Numbered from the stretch's first letter, positions 17,817-27,759 are shown. The stretch is DNA of 64,000 bases from CAVTJL01 sp963828215 (GCA_963828215.1 CAWHFO010000078.1:124001-188000); one strand, 5' to 3'. Numbers and translations are program-made. Notes: a model not told the origin generated them from the letters alone.

Positions 17817-20555
17817 ATGCTCAATCTCGGCCTGCTCGCCTTCACCCAGCCCTGGCTCCTCGCGGCCTTGGCCGTCCTGCCGGCGCTCTGGATCCTCCTG
17901 CGCATCACGCCGCCGGCGCCGCGGCGCCTCGCTTTCCCGGCGATCCGGCTCCTGCTTCGGCTCGAGCCACGCGAGGAGACGCCGGCCCGGACGCCGCTCT
18001 GGCTGCTGCTGCTGCGGATGGCGCTGGCCGCGCTTCTCGTTCTCGGCCTCGCCGGGCCCGTGCTGCATCCGGCGGCCCAGCTCGCGGGCGGCGGCCCGCT
18101 GCTGCTGGTCGTGGACGACGGCTGGGCGGCGGCGCCCGGCTGGCGCGAGCGGCTCGGCAGCCTCGACGAGATCCTGGCGCAGGCGGAGCGACAGCACCGC
18201 GAGGTGCTTGTACTGCGCACGGCGCCGCCGCCCGCCGGTCCCATGGCGATCGTGCGGACCGAGGCCGCCCGGGCACGCGAGGCACTGGCCGGCTGGCATC
18301 CGGAACCCTGGCCGGTCGATCGGGCGGCCGCCGCCAGGCTGCTGACCGAGGTTCCCAAGGGTGCCAGCGTCGTGTGGCTCGCCGATCGCATTGCCGACAG
18401 CGATCAGGCGCTCGCCGCCGCACAGGACCTCGGGCGGCGGCTCGCCCTGATCGGGCCGGTTCGCGTGCTGGCCGACGAGCCGGCGCAGCTCCAGCCGGTC
18501 CTGCGCCCACCCGACGCCTCGGCAGCGACACTGACCATGATCCTGGAACGTCCGGCACCGGGCCCGACGGCGCCGCGCGAGGTCCGGGCCGTCGGGCCCA
18601 AGGGCGAGATCCTGGGTCGTACGCAGGCCAGCTTTCCCGAAGGAGCGACCCTCGCTCGTGCGACTTTCGACATGCCGCTCGAGCTGCGCAACAGGATCGC
18701 CAGGCTCGAGCTGTCGCCGACAGCCGGCATCGGCGGCACGATCCTGCTGGACGAGAGCTGGCGGCGGCGGGCTGTCGGCCTGATCGGCTCACAGCGCGAC
18801 GTGGCCGAGGAGCCGCTGCTCTCCGAGCTCTTCTTCATCGAGCGGGCGCTCGCCCCCTATGCCGAAGAGCACACCGGCACGATCAGCGCGCTGCTCGGGA
18901 CGCCCCTTTCGATGATCGTGATGCCGGATCTCGGCAGGCTCGACGACGCGGACCGGCAAGGGCTGCTCGGCTGGATCGACCGAGGTGGGGTCCTGCTTCG
19001 CTTCGCGGGACCGCGCCTCGCCGCGTCCGCCAGCGACGAGCTGGTGCCGGTGCCCCTGCGGTCGGGCGATCGCCAGCTCGGGGGCGCCCTCTCCTGGTCA
19101 CATCCGTTGCCGATCGCCCAGTTCAACGCCAAGGGACCGTTCGCCGGCCTGAAGCCTTCGGGGGAGGCGGTCGTGAGCCGACAGGTGCTGGCCGAGCCCG
19201 GCCCGGGCCTCGAGGCGGCCACATTCGCGTCGCTGAGCGACGGGACGCCGCTCGTCACGGGGCGTCGTGAAGGCAAAGGATGGCTCGTCCTGGTCCATAC
19301 GACCGCCAATACGGCCTGGTCCAATCTGCCCCTGTCGGGCGTCTTCGTGGAGATGCTCCGACGAGTGCTGGACCTCGCATCGGGAGCCGGCGGCGCCAGG
19401 ACGGGGCTCTACGAGGCCGACGCCGTCCTGGACGCCGATGGTCATCTGCGGCCGGCGCCACCGGCGCTCGCAGCTGTGCCTGCCGAGCAGCTGGCCGACC
19501 TCGTGCCGTCACCCGACCATCCGCCGGGGCTCTACGGGCCGGCACGCCGAATAGAGGCGAGCGAGGAGCAGGGGGCGGCACGGGTGGCCGTCAACCTGCA
19601 GCGGGCGCTCGGCACGCTGCACCTGCTGGCGGCGAGCGACCTGGGCGCCGAGCCGGCGCCCTATGTTGGCAATGCCGAGGTCGATCTGGCACCATGGCTG
19701 CTGCTCGCGGCTCTCCTCCTCCTGCTCGGGGACATCCTGATCGGCTACGGGTTTCGCGGTCTCCTGCCAGCGCTCGGCCGAGCCGGCGTGGCGATCCTCC
19801 TGCTCGCTCCGGCCGCCTCCCGTGCCGCCGACGATCCCGCGGCAATGGTCGCCGCCAACGACACCCGCCTCGCCTACGTCCTGACCGGCGTGCCGGACGT
19901 CGACGAGATGAGCCGCGCCGGCCTCGTCGGCCTCACCAGGGTGCTCGGGGACCGGACTTCCGTCGAGGCGGCGGAGCCCGTAGGCGTCGATGTCGGCAAG
20001 GACGAGCTGGCCGTCTACCCGCTGCTCTACTGGCCCGTGCCGCCGGACGAGCCCGACCTCGACCCTGCGGCCGCCCAGAAGGTGCAGCGCTACATCGACA
20101 ATGGTGGGATGATCCTGTTCGACACGAAGGACGCAGGTGTCCTCCTTCCCGGCCAGGAGGGGGGCGGGCCCGGCGAGCAGCGCTTGGCCCATCTCCTGGC
20201 CGGCCTCGACATCCCGCCCCTGGCTCGCGTGCCGGCCGACCACGTGCTGACACGCTCGTTCTATCTCATGCAGGACTTTCCGGGTCGGTGGGCAGGCCAG
20301 CCGCTCTGGGTCGACCAGGTCCCGATCTCGGTGAACGACGGCGTCTCGAGCGTGATCATCGGGGCCAATGACTGGGCCGGCGCCTGGGCGGAGGACAAAT
20401 TCGGCCGGTCGCTGCTGCCGGTCGTCCCGGGCGGCGAGGACCAGCGCGAGATGGCCCGTCGCTTCGGCGTCAACCTCGTGATGTATGCGCTCACCGGCAA
20501 CTACAAGACCGATCAGGTGCACGTCCCGGCCCTCCTCGAGCGGCTCGGCCAATGA
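17817..20555 (+). CDS. Large membrane protein with BatA-like N-terminus and DUF4159 domain
   Basis: This 912-residue protein starts with a BatA/aerotolerance-type N-terminus: two membrane spans (about residues 14-30 and 60-80) around a basic loop. A long VWA/Rossmann-like middle follows, then two or three spans near residues 620-665, and a C-terminal DUF4159 domain (about 680-905). The last contains LYWPVPPDEPDLD and GGMILFDTKD, a glutamine-amidotransferase-like fold. Its role is presumably in the same envelope-assembly process as MoxR/DUF58. Its stop overlaps the next start (ATGA). Confidence 0.88.
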   Translation: MLNLGLLAFTQPWLLAALAVLPALWILLRITPPAPRRLAFPAIRLLLRLEPREETPARTPLWLLLLRMALAALLVLGLAGPVLHPAAQLAGGGPLLLVVDDGWAAAPGWRERLGSLDEILAQAERQHREVLVLRTAPPPAGPMAIVRTEAARAREALAGWHPEPWPVDRAAAARLLTEVPKGASVVWLADRIADSDQALAAAQDLGRRLALIGPVRVLADEPAQLQPVLRPPDASAATLTMILERPAPGPTAPREVRAVGPKGEILGRTQASFPEGATLARATFDMPLELRNRIARLELSPTAGIGGTILLDESWRRRAVGLIGSQRDVAEEPLLSELFFIERALAPYAEEHTGTISALLGTPLSMIVMPDLGRLDDADRQGLLGWIDRGGVLLRFAGPRLAASASDELVPVPLRSGDRQLGGALSWSHPLPIAQFNAKGPFAGLKPSGEAVVSRQVLAEPGPGLEAATFASLSDGTPLVTGRREGKGWLVLVHTTANTAWSNLPLSGVFVEMLRRVLDLASGAGGARTGLYEADAVLDADGHLRPAPPALAAVPAEQLADLVPSPDHPPGLYGPARRIEASEEQGAARVAVNLQRALGTLHLLAASDLGAEPAPYVGNAEVDLAPWLLLAALLLLLGDILIGYGFRGLLPALGRAGVAILLLAPAASRAADDPAAMVAANDTRLAYVLTGVPDVDEMSRAGLVGLTRVLGDRTSVEAAEPVGVDVGKDELAVYPLLYWPVPPDEPDLDPAAAQKVQRYIDNGGMILFDTKDAGVLLPGQEGGGPGEQRLAHLLAGLDIPPLARVPADHVLTRSFYLMQDFPGRWAGQPLWVDQVPISVNDGVSSVIIGANDWAGAWAEDKFGRSLLPVVPGGEDQREMARRFGVNLVMYALTGNYKTDQVHVPALLERLGQ

Positions 20556-22609
20556 CCAGCTTCTCCTTCGTCCTCGAGCCGCATCTGCCGGTCTGGGCCC
20601 TGGCCGGCTTGGGCGTTCTGGCCGCCTTGGTGCTCGCCTGGGGCGCTTACCGGCGTGCCAAGGGCTGGCCCTGGCGGGTCGCCTTCGCCTGCCTTCTCCT
20701 GGGCGCCCTCGCCAACCCGGTCTTGCGCCAGGAGCAGCACGACCCGTTGCCCGACGTGGCGCTCCTCGTCCTCGACCGATCGCCCAGCCAGGGCCTCGAG
20801 CATCGTACCGCCGAGATGGAGGCCGCCGCCGCGACGCTTCGAAAGCGCCTCGGCGAGCTCGGCGGTGTGGACGTCCGGGAGGTGACGGTGGCTGGTGACG
20901 GCAACGGCACCGAGCTCTTCCGGCGCATCGAGGAGGCGTTGGCAGAGGTCGACCGGAGCCGTCTGGCCGGGGTGGTCGCCCTGACCGACGGCGAGGTTCA
21001 CGACGTGCCGACGGTCAACGGCAAGACGCCGATCGGGGCGCCCTTGCACGTGCTGCTGACGGGCCGGCCGAACGAGATCGATCGGGCCCTGACGGTCCAG
21101 GAGGCGCCCACCTTCGCGATGGTCGGCGAGCCCCAGAGCGTGCGCATCCTCGTCGAGGATCGCCCCGCCCAGGGCAGCGACGCGCCGGTGCGCGTCACGC
21201 TCAAGGAGGACGGCAAGCCCGTCGGCGACACGATCGCCCGGGCCGGCGTGCCGTTGACACTGCCCTTCACGCTCGACAAGGCCGGGCCGACCGTGCTCGA
21301 GCTCGAGGCGGCGCCACTGGCCGGCGAGCTGACCCCGCTCAACAACCGGGCCGTCCTGACCGTGAACGGCGTGCGCGACCGTCTCCGCGTGCTGCTCGTC
21401 TCGGGGCAGCCCTATCCGGGCCTCCGCGTGTGGCGGAACCTGCTGAAGGCCGACCCCGCGGTCGACCTCGTGCACTTCACCATCCTCCGCCCGCCGGAGA
21501 AGCAGGACGGGACGCCGATCCGCGAGCTCGCGTTGATCGCCTTCCCGTCGCGCGAGCTGTTCGAGGTGAAGCTCAACGAGTTCGACCTCGTGATCTTCGA
21601 CCGCTACAGCCGTCGCGGCCTTCTGCCCCTGACCTATCTCGACAACGTGGCCCGGTATGTCGAGGGAGGCGGAGCCCTGCTGGAGGCGGCGGGCCCGGGC
21701 TTCGCCGGCCCGACCAGCCTCTATCGGACCCCTCTCGCGCGTGTCCTTCCGGGCCGCCCTTCGGGCGAGGTCTTCGAGCGCCCCTTCGTGCCGACCGTGA
21801 CGGGGCTCGGCGGCCGCCATCCGGTGACGCGTGGCCTGGCCCCGCCGCCGGGCGAGCCGGGGTGGGGCACATGGTTCCGCCAGATCGACGTGGAGCCCGG
21901 CGACGCGCAGGTGCTGATGACGGGCGTCGCCGATCGCCCGCTCCTCATCCTCGAGCGGGTCGGCAAAGGGCGCGTCGCCCAGCTGCTCTCGGACGAGGCC
22001 TGGCTCTGGGCCCGGGGCTATGACGGCGGCGGGCCCCAGGCGGCCCTGCTGCGGCGCCTCGTGCACTGGCTCATGAAGGAGCCCGAGCTCGAGGAGGAAG
22101 CGCTGGGCGCGCGAGCGTCGGCGGACGGCATCGAGATCGAGCGGCGATCCCTGAAGCAGGATGCGATCGAGGTTACGGTCACGGCCCCCTCCGGCAAGGA
22201 GCAACGCCTGTCGCTGAAGCCCGGCGAGGATGGCATCGCCCGTGCCCGCGTCGAGGCGGACGAGAACGGCCTCTATCGGATCAGCGACGGGGCTCACACG
22301 GCCTACGCGACGCCGCGGCCGATCGCGCCGGCCGAGCTCGCCGACATGCGCGCGACCCCCGACCGGCTGGCGCCGGTGGTCGCCGCCAGCGGCGGAGCGA
22401 TCGAATGGCTGGCCGAGGACGGCGTGCCGGAGATCCGGCGCGTCGATGCGGGCCGCCGCATGCACGGCCGAGGATGGATCGGCCTCGAGCGCAACGAGGC
22501 CTATACGGTGACCGGCATGATCGAGACGCCGCTCCTCCCGGCCTGGCTGGCTCTGGCGCTGCTGCTGGCAACGGCCACGATCGCCTGGTGGCGGGAAGGT
22601 CGGGCCTAA
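20552..22609 (+). CDS. Membrane protein of the MoxR/DUF58 cluster, glutamine-amidotransferase-like
   Basis: This 685-residue protein has N-terminal spans (about residues 12-30 and 38-55), a VWA-like domain (LLVLDRSPSQG, VVALTDGEVHDV), an Ig-like stretch, and a class I amidotransferase-like domain (RVLLVSGQPYPGLRVWRNLL, LVIFDRYSRRG, ALLEAAGPGF). A final membrane span lies near 650-675. Such proteins close MoxR-DUF58-DUF4159 operons in alphaproteobacteria; the biochemical role is unknown. It converges on argB with a 4-base overlap. Confidence 0.85.
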   Translation: MTSFSFVLEPHLPVWALAGLGVLAALVLAWGAYRRAKGWPWRVAFACLLLGALANPVLRQEQHDPLPDVALLVLDRSPSQGLEHRTAEMEAAAATLRKRLGELGGVDVREVTVAGDGNGTELFRRIEEALAEVDRSRLAGVVALTDGEVHDVPTVNGKTPIGAPLHVLLTGRPNEIDRALTVQEAPTFAMVGEPQSVRILVEDRPAQGSDAPVRVTLKEDGKPVGDTIARAGVPLTLPFTLDKAGPTVLELEAAPLAGELTPLNNRAVLTVNGVRDRLRVLLVSGQPYPGLRVWRNLLKADPAVDLVHFTILRPPEKQDGTPIRELALIAFPSRELFEVKLNEFDLVIFDRYSRRGLLPLTYLDNVARYVEGGGALLEAAGPGFAGPTSLYRTPLARVLPGRPSGEVFERPFVPTVTGLGGRHPVTRGLAPPPGEPGWGTWFRQIDVEPGDAQVLMTGVADRPLLILERVGKGRVAQLLSDEAWLWARGYDGGGPQAALLRRLVHWLMKEPELEEEALGARASADGIEIERRSLKQDAIEVTVTAPSGKEQRLSLKPGEDGIARARVEADENGLYRISDGAHTAYATPRPIAPAELADMRATPDRLAPVVAASGGAIEWLAEDGVPEIRRVDAGRRMHGRGWIGLERNEAYTVTGMIETPLLPAWLALALLLATATIAWWREGRA

Positions 22610-23529
22610 GGCCCTGAGGCCGGCTCGCGCCGACGCAGGATCTGCGTGCCGTGACCGTGCTCGGTGAAGAGCTCGAGGAGGATCGCGTGCGGGACGCGGC
22701 CGTCCAGGATGACGGCGGCGCCGACCCCCTGCTCGACCGCCTGCAGGCAGGTCTCGATCTTGGGGATCATCCCCCCGGAGATGGTGCCGGCGGCGATCAT
22801 GGACCGGGCCTGCTCATCGGTCAGCGTCGGCAGAAAGCTCTTGTCGGCGTCCAGCACGCCTCGGATGTCCGTGAGCATCAGCAGCTTGAGCGCCTTCAGC
22901 GCGCCCGCCACCGCACCCGCCGCCGTGTCGGCATTGATGTTGTAGGTCTGACCATCCTCACCCAGGCCGATCGGCGCGATCACCGGGATGAGGTCGGTGC
23001 CCTTGAGCACCTCGAGAACGCCCGTATTGATCCGCGACGGCTCACCGACGAAGCCCAGATCCAGAACCTGCTCGATGCTCGAGCCCGGATCGCGCCGCGT
23101 GCGCGTGAGCTTTCGCGCCTCGATCAGGTTGGCGTCCTTGCCGCTCAGGCCCACGGCCTTCCCGCCGGCCGCCTGGATGGCGGTCACGATCTCCTTGTTG
23201 ATCTTGCCGGCGAGGACCATCTCGACGACCTCGACCGTGGCGGCGTCGGTCACCCTCAGACCATCGACGAAGGAGGACTGGATCTTGAGGCGGTCGAGCA
23301 TCGCCTTGATCTGCGGCCCGCCGCCGTGGACCACCACGGGATTGATGCCGACCTGCTTCAGCAGGACCACGTCGCGGGCGAAGTCGCGGGCGACGATCTC
23401 GTCGCCCATGGCGTGGCCGCCATACTTCACGACCATCACCGCACCCTGATAGCGCCGCATATAGGGCAGCGCCTCGATCAGGGTGGCGGCGATGGCCGGG
23501 GCCTGGGGCGTGGCGGCGGAAGAGCTCAT
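22606..23529 (-). CDS. argB: Acetylglutamate kinase
   Basis: This 307-residue amino-acid kinase phosphorylates N-acetyl-L-glutamate in arginine biosynthesis (cytoplasm). Diagnostic parts are VMVVKYGGHAMGD, NPVVVHGGGPQIKAML, GLSGKDANLI, and NINADTAAGAVAGAL near the ATP site. The N-terminal helix (ATLIEALPYMRRYQG) is of the type found in arginine-inhibited hexameric enzymes, so feedback inhibition is likely. Its ATG overlaps the engB stop. Confidence 0.96.
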   Translation of the reverse strand: MSSSAATPQAPAIAATLIEALPYMRRYQGAVMVVKYGGHAMGDEIVARDFARDVVLLKQVGINPVVVHGGGPQIKAMLDRLKIQSSFVDGLRVTDAATVEVVEMVLAGKINKEIVTAIQAAGGKAVGLSGKDANLIEARKLTRTRRDPGSSIEQVLDLGFVGEPSRINTGVLEVLKGTDLIPVIAPIGLGEDGQTYNINADTAAGAVAGALKALKLLMLTDIRGVLDADKSFLPTLTDEQARSMIAAGTISGGMIPKIETCLQAVEQGVGAAVILDGRVPHAILLELFTEHGHGTQILRRREPASGP

Positions 23530-24200
23530 CGCTGGCGCTCGCTCGCGGGTGAGAGGGCGTAGGTGGCGAGCAGCGCACGCAGCACGGCGATGCCGTCTTC
23601 CTTACGCGAGCTCGTGCGGCGAACGCCCGGCAGGGCTCCGGGCCGGCGCCTCAGCGCCTCCTCGACCGCGGCCGCGGTGTCGCGCAGCTGGCCCGGACCG
23701 ACGAGATCGCATTTGGTGAGGACGACCTGGAAGGCGACGGCGGCCTTGCCCAGCAGCTCCATTGCGGCATCGTCGGTGGGCTTCAGGCCGTGGCGGGCAT
23801 CGACGAGGACGCAGACGAGGCGCAGCGCCGGGCGGCCCCGCAGATAGGCGAAGACGAGCTCGGTCCAGGCCTCGACCTTGTCCTTGGGCGCCTTGGCGAA
23901 CCCGTAGCCGGGCAGATCCACGAGGCCCAGCCGCCCGCCGAGGTCGAAGAAGTTCAGCTCCTGGGTCCGGCCGGGCGTGTTCGAGGTGCGGGCGAGCGCG
24001 TTGCGGCCGGTCAGCGCATTGACGAGGCTGGACTTGCCGACGTTCGAGCGGCCGGCGAAGGCGATCTCGGGGAGGCCGCCGTCCGGCAGCTGGTCGAGGC
24101 GCGCCACCCCGCGCACGAAGGTGCAGGCCTGGGCGAAGAGCCGCCGCCCGGCCTCGAGATCGAGGGCCTCCTCGGGGTCGAGGGCCGCGTCCATTCCCAT
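23526..24200 (-). CDS. engB: Ribosome biogenesis GTP-binding protein EngB/YsxC
   Basis: This 224-residue TrmE-Era-Septin-EngA GTPase is needed for 50S assembly. It has G1 GRSNVGKSSLVNAL, G2 around ARTSNTPGRTQELNFFDL, G3 DLPGYGFAKAP and G4 TKCDLV. The order yidC-engB-argB is widespread in alphaproteobacteria. The start ATG lies six bases after the yidC stop. Confidence 0.95.
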   Translation of the reverse strand: MGMDAALDPEEALDLEAGRRLFAQACTFVRGVARLDQLPDGGLPEIAFAGRSNVGKSSLVNALTGRNALARTSNTPGRTQELNFFDLGGRLGLVDLPGYGFAKAPKDKVEAWTELVFAYLRGRPALRLVCVLVDARHGLKPTDDAAMELLGKAAVAFQVVLTKCDLVGPGQLRDTAAAVEEALRRRPGALPGVRRTSSRKEDGIAVLRALLATYALSPASERQR

Positions 24201-24206
24201 CCGGCC

Positions 24207-25934
24207 TCAGCCGACCTTCACGCCCATCCGTCTCATGATCACCCACTGCTGCGTGATCGAGAGGAGATTGTTCCAGGTCCAGTAGATCACCAGCCCGGCC
24301 GGGAACGTGGCGAACAGGAAGGTGAACATCACCGGCAGGAACATCATGACCTTGGCCTGGGTCGGATCGGCCGGCGTCGGGTTGAGCTTCTGCTGGAGAA
24401 ACATCGTGAACCCCATCGCCAGCGGCCAGGCGCCGATCATCAACATGTGCGGCGGGGTCCAGGGGATCAGGCCGAAGAGATTGAACACGGTCGTCGGGTC
24501 GGGCGCCGACAGGTCCTTGATCCACCCGAAGAAGGGCGCATGCCGCATCTCGATGTTCACGAACAGGACCTTGTAGAGCGAGAAGAAGACCGGGATCTGC
24601 ACGACGACCGGCAGGCAGCCCGCCATCGGGTTGACCTTCTCCTTCTTGTAGAGCGCCATGAGCTCCTGGTTCATCTTCGCCTTGTCGTCGCCGTAGCGCT
24701 CGCGGAGCTTCTGCATCTCGGGCTGGAGCTTCTTCATTTTGCTCATGGCCCGATAGGATTTGTTGGCGAGCGGGAAGAAAACGAGCTTGACGCAGAGCGT
24801 CAGCAGCAGAATCGCCAGACCGTAATTTCCGATATAGTGGTAGAAGAAGTCGAGTAGCCAGAGGATCGGCTTCGTCAGAAAGAAGAACCAGCCGAAGTCG
24901 ATGGCGTAGTCGAACAGCGGGATCTTGTACTCGTCCCGGTACTGGTTCAGGAGATCGAACTGCTTGGCGCCGGCGAAGAGTCGGCTGGTCACCTCGACCT
25001 GCTGGCCGGGCTGCACCGTCAGCCCGTCCCCCAAGAGGTCGACCTGATAGCGGTCCTGGCCGTCGATGGTGAAATGGTGAAAGGTCGCCTTCAGCTTCTC
25101 GCTCTGCTCCGGAATGACGGCGGTCAGCCAGTATTTGTCCGTGAAGCCGATCCAGCCGCCCGTGCTCTCGTAGTCGGTGGCGCCGGCCTTCACGAGGTCC
25201 TTGTAGTTCGGCTCGTGCAAGGTTCCGCCGAGGACGCCGATCGGGCCTTCGTGAAGGATGTAGTAGCCCATGGTGGTCGGCGTGCCCCACCGGCTGATCA
25301 GGCCATAGGGGTAGAGGGTCACGGGCTTGTCGGTGTTGTTGGTCACGCCGCGCGTGACCGTCATCATGTAGTTCGCATCGATCGCGATGCGCTTCTCGAA
25401 GGCGAGGCCCTGGCCGTTGTCCCAGCTCAGCTCGATCGGCGTGGTCGGTGTCAAGGGGCTCTTGGCGGCCGCCGCCCAGGCCGTCTTCTCGCCGGGCACG
25501 ACCGTCGTCTTGTCCTCGGGCACCCAGCCGAACTCGGCAAAATAGGTGTCCTTGGCGCCCGCGGGGTTGAGGAGCGCTATCTCCGGCGACTTCGGATCAA
25601 TGGTCTCGTGGTAGTCGGCGAGCTTGACGTCGTCGATGCGCCCGCCGACCAGGGGCAGCGAGCCGTGGAGCCGGCCGGTGTCGATCGGCAGCCTCGGCAC
25701 GGCGGCCAGCTCCTCGCTGCGCGGCTCGAGCTTGGCCTGCGCGGCTGCACCGGGCGCCGAAGGGGCCTGACCGGAAGCGCCGGGGCTCGCGGCGGTGCTC
25801 TGCTCCTGCGTCTGGGGCGGGGCCTGGTGTTTCTGCGCCTCGCGCATCCTCGGCGCCTCGACGAAGAACTGGAACGCCAGGATGATCCCGACCGAGACGA
25901 TGATCGCGAGGATGAGGTTGCGCTGGTCCGTCAT
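24207..25934 (-). CDS. yidC: Membrane protein insertase YidC
   Basis: This 575-residue Oxa1/YidC insertase has an N-terminal span, a proline/glutamine-rich linker, the large periplasmic beta-domain (about residues 80-330) and the five-span core. The core contains YGLAILLLTLCVKLVFFPLANKS, the basic cytoplasmic hairpin (AMSKMKKLQPEMQKL) and PVFFSLYKVLFVNIEMR. It works alone or with SecYEG to insert inner-membrane proteins. Confidence 0.97.
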   Translation of the reverse strand: MTDQRNLILAIIVSVGIILAFQFFVEAPRMREAQKHQAPPQTQEQSTAASPGASGQAPSAPGAAAQAKLEPRSEELAAVPRLPIDTGRLHGSLPLVGGRIDDVKLADYHETIDPKSPEIALLNPAGAKDTYFAEFGWVPEDKTTVVPGEKTAWAAAAKSPLTPTTPIELSWDNGQGLAFEKRIAIDANYMMTVTRGVTNNTDKPVTLYPYGLISRWGTPTTMGYYILHEGPIGVLGGTLHEPNYKDLVKAGATDYESTGGWIGFTDKYWLTAVIPEQSEKLKATFHHFTIDGQDRYQVDLLGDGLTVQPGQQVEVTSRLFAGAKQFDLLNQYRDEYKIPLFDYAIDFGWFFFLTKPILWLLDFFYHYIGNYGLAILLLTLCVKLVFFPLANKSYRAMSKMKKLQPEMQKLRERYGDDKAKMNQELMALYKKEKVNPMAGCLPVVVQIPVFFSLYKVLFVNIEMRHAPFFGWIKDLSAPDPTTVFNLFGLIPWTPPHMLMIGAWPLAMGFTMFLQQKLNPTPADPTQAKVMMFLPVMFTFLFATFPAGLVIYWTWNNLLSITQQWVIMRRMGVKVG

Positions 25935-25967
25935 GACGGCAATGAGCTCCTTGACCGCTCTGCGCGC

Positions 25968-26234
25968 TCAATGGCGGGCGGCGTGACGACAGGCGAGCCC
26001 CTTCTCGGCCCGCAAAGGCGTGGGAGGCACGGGATCATAGCCCATGCCCCCCCACGGGTGACAGCGGCCGATCCGCCGCAGGGTCAGCCAGCCACCGCGC
26101 AGCGCTCCATGCGCCGCGAGCGCGTCGAGCGCATACTCCGAGCAGGTCGGCAGGAAGCGACAGCGCGGCCCTATCAGCGGCGATACGACCAGCCGATAGA
26201 GCACCACCACACCTCGAAGCGCCCGAGCGATCAG
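25968..26234 (-). CDS. yidD: Membrane protein insertion efficiency factor YidD
   Basis: This small basic protein of about 80-88 residues has the YidD signature (LVVSPLIGPRCRFLPTCSEYA, RIGRCHPWGGMGYDPVP). It lies between rnpA and yidC, as usual. The start is unclear. No ATG exists in frame: a CTG at 26234 overlapping the rnpA stop would give the full N-terminal helix (LIARALRGVVVLY), and the first GTG is at 26210. The family spans both options. Confidence 0.88.
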   Translation of the reverse strand: MIARALRGVVVLYRLVVSPLIGPRCRFLPTCSEYALDALAAHGALRGGWLTLRRIGRCHPWGGMGYDPVPPTPLRAEKGLACRHAARH

Positions 26235-26590
26235 GCCCGCGCGCGCGACCGATCCATGCGCTGCGCGATCGCGGCGACGCCCTCGCGCAGCGTCGCTGTC
26301 AGGGCCGGGAAATCGCATGTCAGCGCCGATGGCCGCGCCACCAGAACATAGTCGAAGCCCGGGCGTCCGACCTCCGGCATGACCATCCGGGCCGCTTCCC
26401 GCAGCCGACGGCGGGCCCGGTTGCGGACAACGGCCGTGCCGATGCGCTTGGTCGCCGTGAAGCCGACGCCGATCGCCGGCTCGCCCCCCTGCCGGCTCCG
26501 TCGCGCGCATTGCAGCACGAATGCCGCCGCATTCCATCGGGCACCCTTCGAGACGGCGACGAACTCGGCACGCCGCCTGAGCCGCGTCAC
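26231..26590 (-). CDS. rnpA: Ribonuclease P protein component
   Basis: This 119-residue basic protein subunit of RNase P helps the catalytic RNA mature tRNA 5' ends. The conserved RNR-type motif appears as AVVRNRARRRLREAAR and the N-terminus begins RLRRRAEF. It starts with GTG at 26590, 29 bases after rpmH, in the standard rpmH-rnpA-yidD-yidC order. Confidence 0.94.
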   Translation of the reverse strand: MTRLRRRAEFVAVSKGARWNAAAFVLQCARRSRQGGEPAIGVGFTATKRIGTAVVRNRARRRLREAARMVMPEVGRPGFDYVLVARPSALTCDFPALTATLREGVAAIAQRMDRSRARA

Positions 26591-26619
26591 AACAGGCGCT
26601 GCGTCACCGAGAGCGGGCG

Positions 26620-26754
26620 TCAGGCCGACAGACGCTTGCGACCGCGCGCCCGGCGCGACGCGATGATCTTGCGGCCCCCGACGGTCGCCATTCGGGACCG
26701 GAAGCCATGTCGGCGTTTCCGCACGAGCCGGCTCGGCTGGTAGGTACGCTTCAC
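26620..26754 (-). CDS. rpmH: 50S ribosomal protein L34
   Basis: This 44-residue protein begins KRTYQPSRLVRKRRHGF and ends RRARGRKRLSA, close to the L34 consensus. The GTG at 26754 is chosen because it gives the exact family N-terminus and follows a GAGGTGA ribosome site; longer in-frame extensions are leader sequence. Confidence 0.97.
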   Translation of the reverse strand: MKRTYQPSRLVRKRRHGFRSRMATVGGRKIIASRRARGRKRLSA

Positions 26755-26800
26755 TGGGGTCACCTCTGCATCGCGGAAAACGCGGAAATTGTCGCAGGCC

Positions 26801-26829
26801 GATATAGTGAGCACCCCTGCGAGTGTCAA
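26801..26829 (-). promoter_or_regulatory. Strong sigma70 promoter of the rpmH operon
   Basis: Read on the minus strand, a consensus TTGACA (26824-26829) is separated by exactly 17 bases from TATATC (26801-26806), about 47 bases ahead of the rpmH start. This near-ideal promoter fits high expression of L34. Two CGCGGAAA copies lie in the leader between promoter and gene. Confidence 0.75.
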
Positions 26830-26940
26830 ATAGGCGGGGCGGCCCGGCTCACCCGGAATTGAGCGGCAGCCCGTGTCGGGGCCGGCCGAGATGGTCTATG
26901 TGCCTCTCGTGCCGCCCGCCACGGGCTGGGAGAGCCTCGC

Positions 26941-27759
26941 TTGCACCGGCGCCTCGTCATCCTCCTCTCCGCCCTCCTCCTCCTCCCGCGGGCGGCTCCG
27001 GCGACTCCGGCCGGCTCGCTCTGGGCTCACTTCGGGGCGTCCGATCCCAACAGCGCCATGGTGGTGGATCACGCGGCGTGGGCAGGATTTCTGGGGCGCT
27101 ACGTCAAGACGCGCTCGGACGGCATCAACCTCGTAGCCTACGCAGCGGTCACGGCAGCGGACCGGCAGGCTCTCCAGGCCTACATCGAGAGCCTGGAGGC
27201 CACGCCTGTCTCCCGCTGCTCCCGCCCAGAGCAGCTGGCCTTCTGGGCAAACCTCTACAACGCGCTGACCGTCGGGCTTGTCCTACAGCACTATCCGGTG
27301 GGCTCGATCCGCGACATCGGCGGCCCGGCCGGCAGCCCGGCGGGCCCGTGGGGAGAGAAGATCGCCCATGTCGAGGGCGAGGCGATATCGCTCGGGGATA
27401 TCGAGAATCGCATTCTGTTGCCGATCTGGCGCGATCCGCGCGTGCTCTACACCCTGAGCTGTGCCGCGATCGGCTGCCCCAGTCTGCGGTCCAGGCCCTA
27501 CAGCGCGCCCCAGATCGACAATCAGCTCGACGCGGCGGCGATCGCCTATGTGAACAGCCCCCAGGGCCTGCGGATCCTGGGCAGCCGGCTGATCGTCTCC
27601 AGGCTCTACGAATGGCACGAGGCTGCGTTCGGCGGCAGCGAGGACGGCATTCTTCGCCATCTGCTCGCCTACGCCTCCCCCGACACGGCGATGGCGCTGC
27701 AGCAGATTCACCAGATCGACGGGTTCCAGTTCGACTGGGCGCTCAACAGCGCGCGGTGA
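26941..27759 (+). CDS. Exported DUF547 protein
   Basis: This 272-residue protein starts with a signal peptide (hydrophobic core about residues 4-15, cleavage near APA-TPA). It carries the DUF547 domain with EQLAFWANLYNALTVGLVL and the conserved LSCAAIGCPSLR cysteines. DUF547 resembles papain/transglutaminase-like folds, but no activity is proven. The start is a TTG at 26941, the first one giving the signal peptide. Confidence 0.86.
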   Translation: MHRRLVILLSALLLLPRAAPATPAGSLWAHFGASDPNSAMVVDHAAWAGFLGRYVKTRSDGINLVAYAAVTAADRQALQAYIESLEATPVSRCSRPEQLAFWANLYNALTVGLVLQHYPVGSIRDIGGPAGSPAGPWGEKIAHVEGEAISLGDIENRILLPIWRDPRVLYTLSCAAIGCPSLRSRPYSAPQIDNQLDAAAIAYVNSPQGLRILGSRLIVSRLYEWHEAAFGGSEDGILRHLLAYASPDTAMALQQIHQIDGFQFDWALNSAR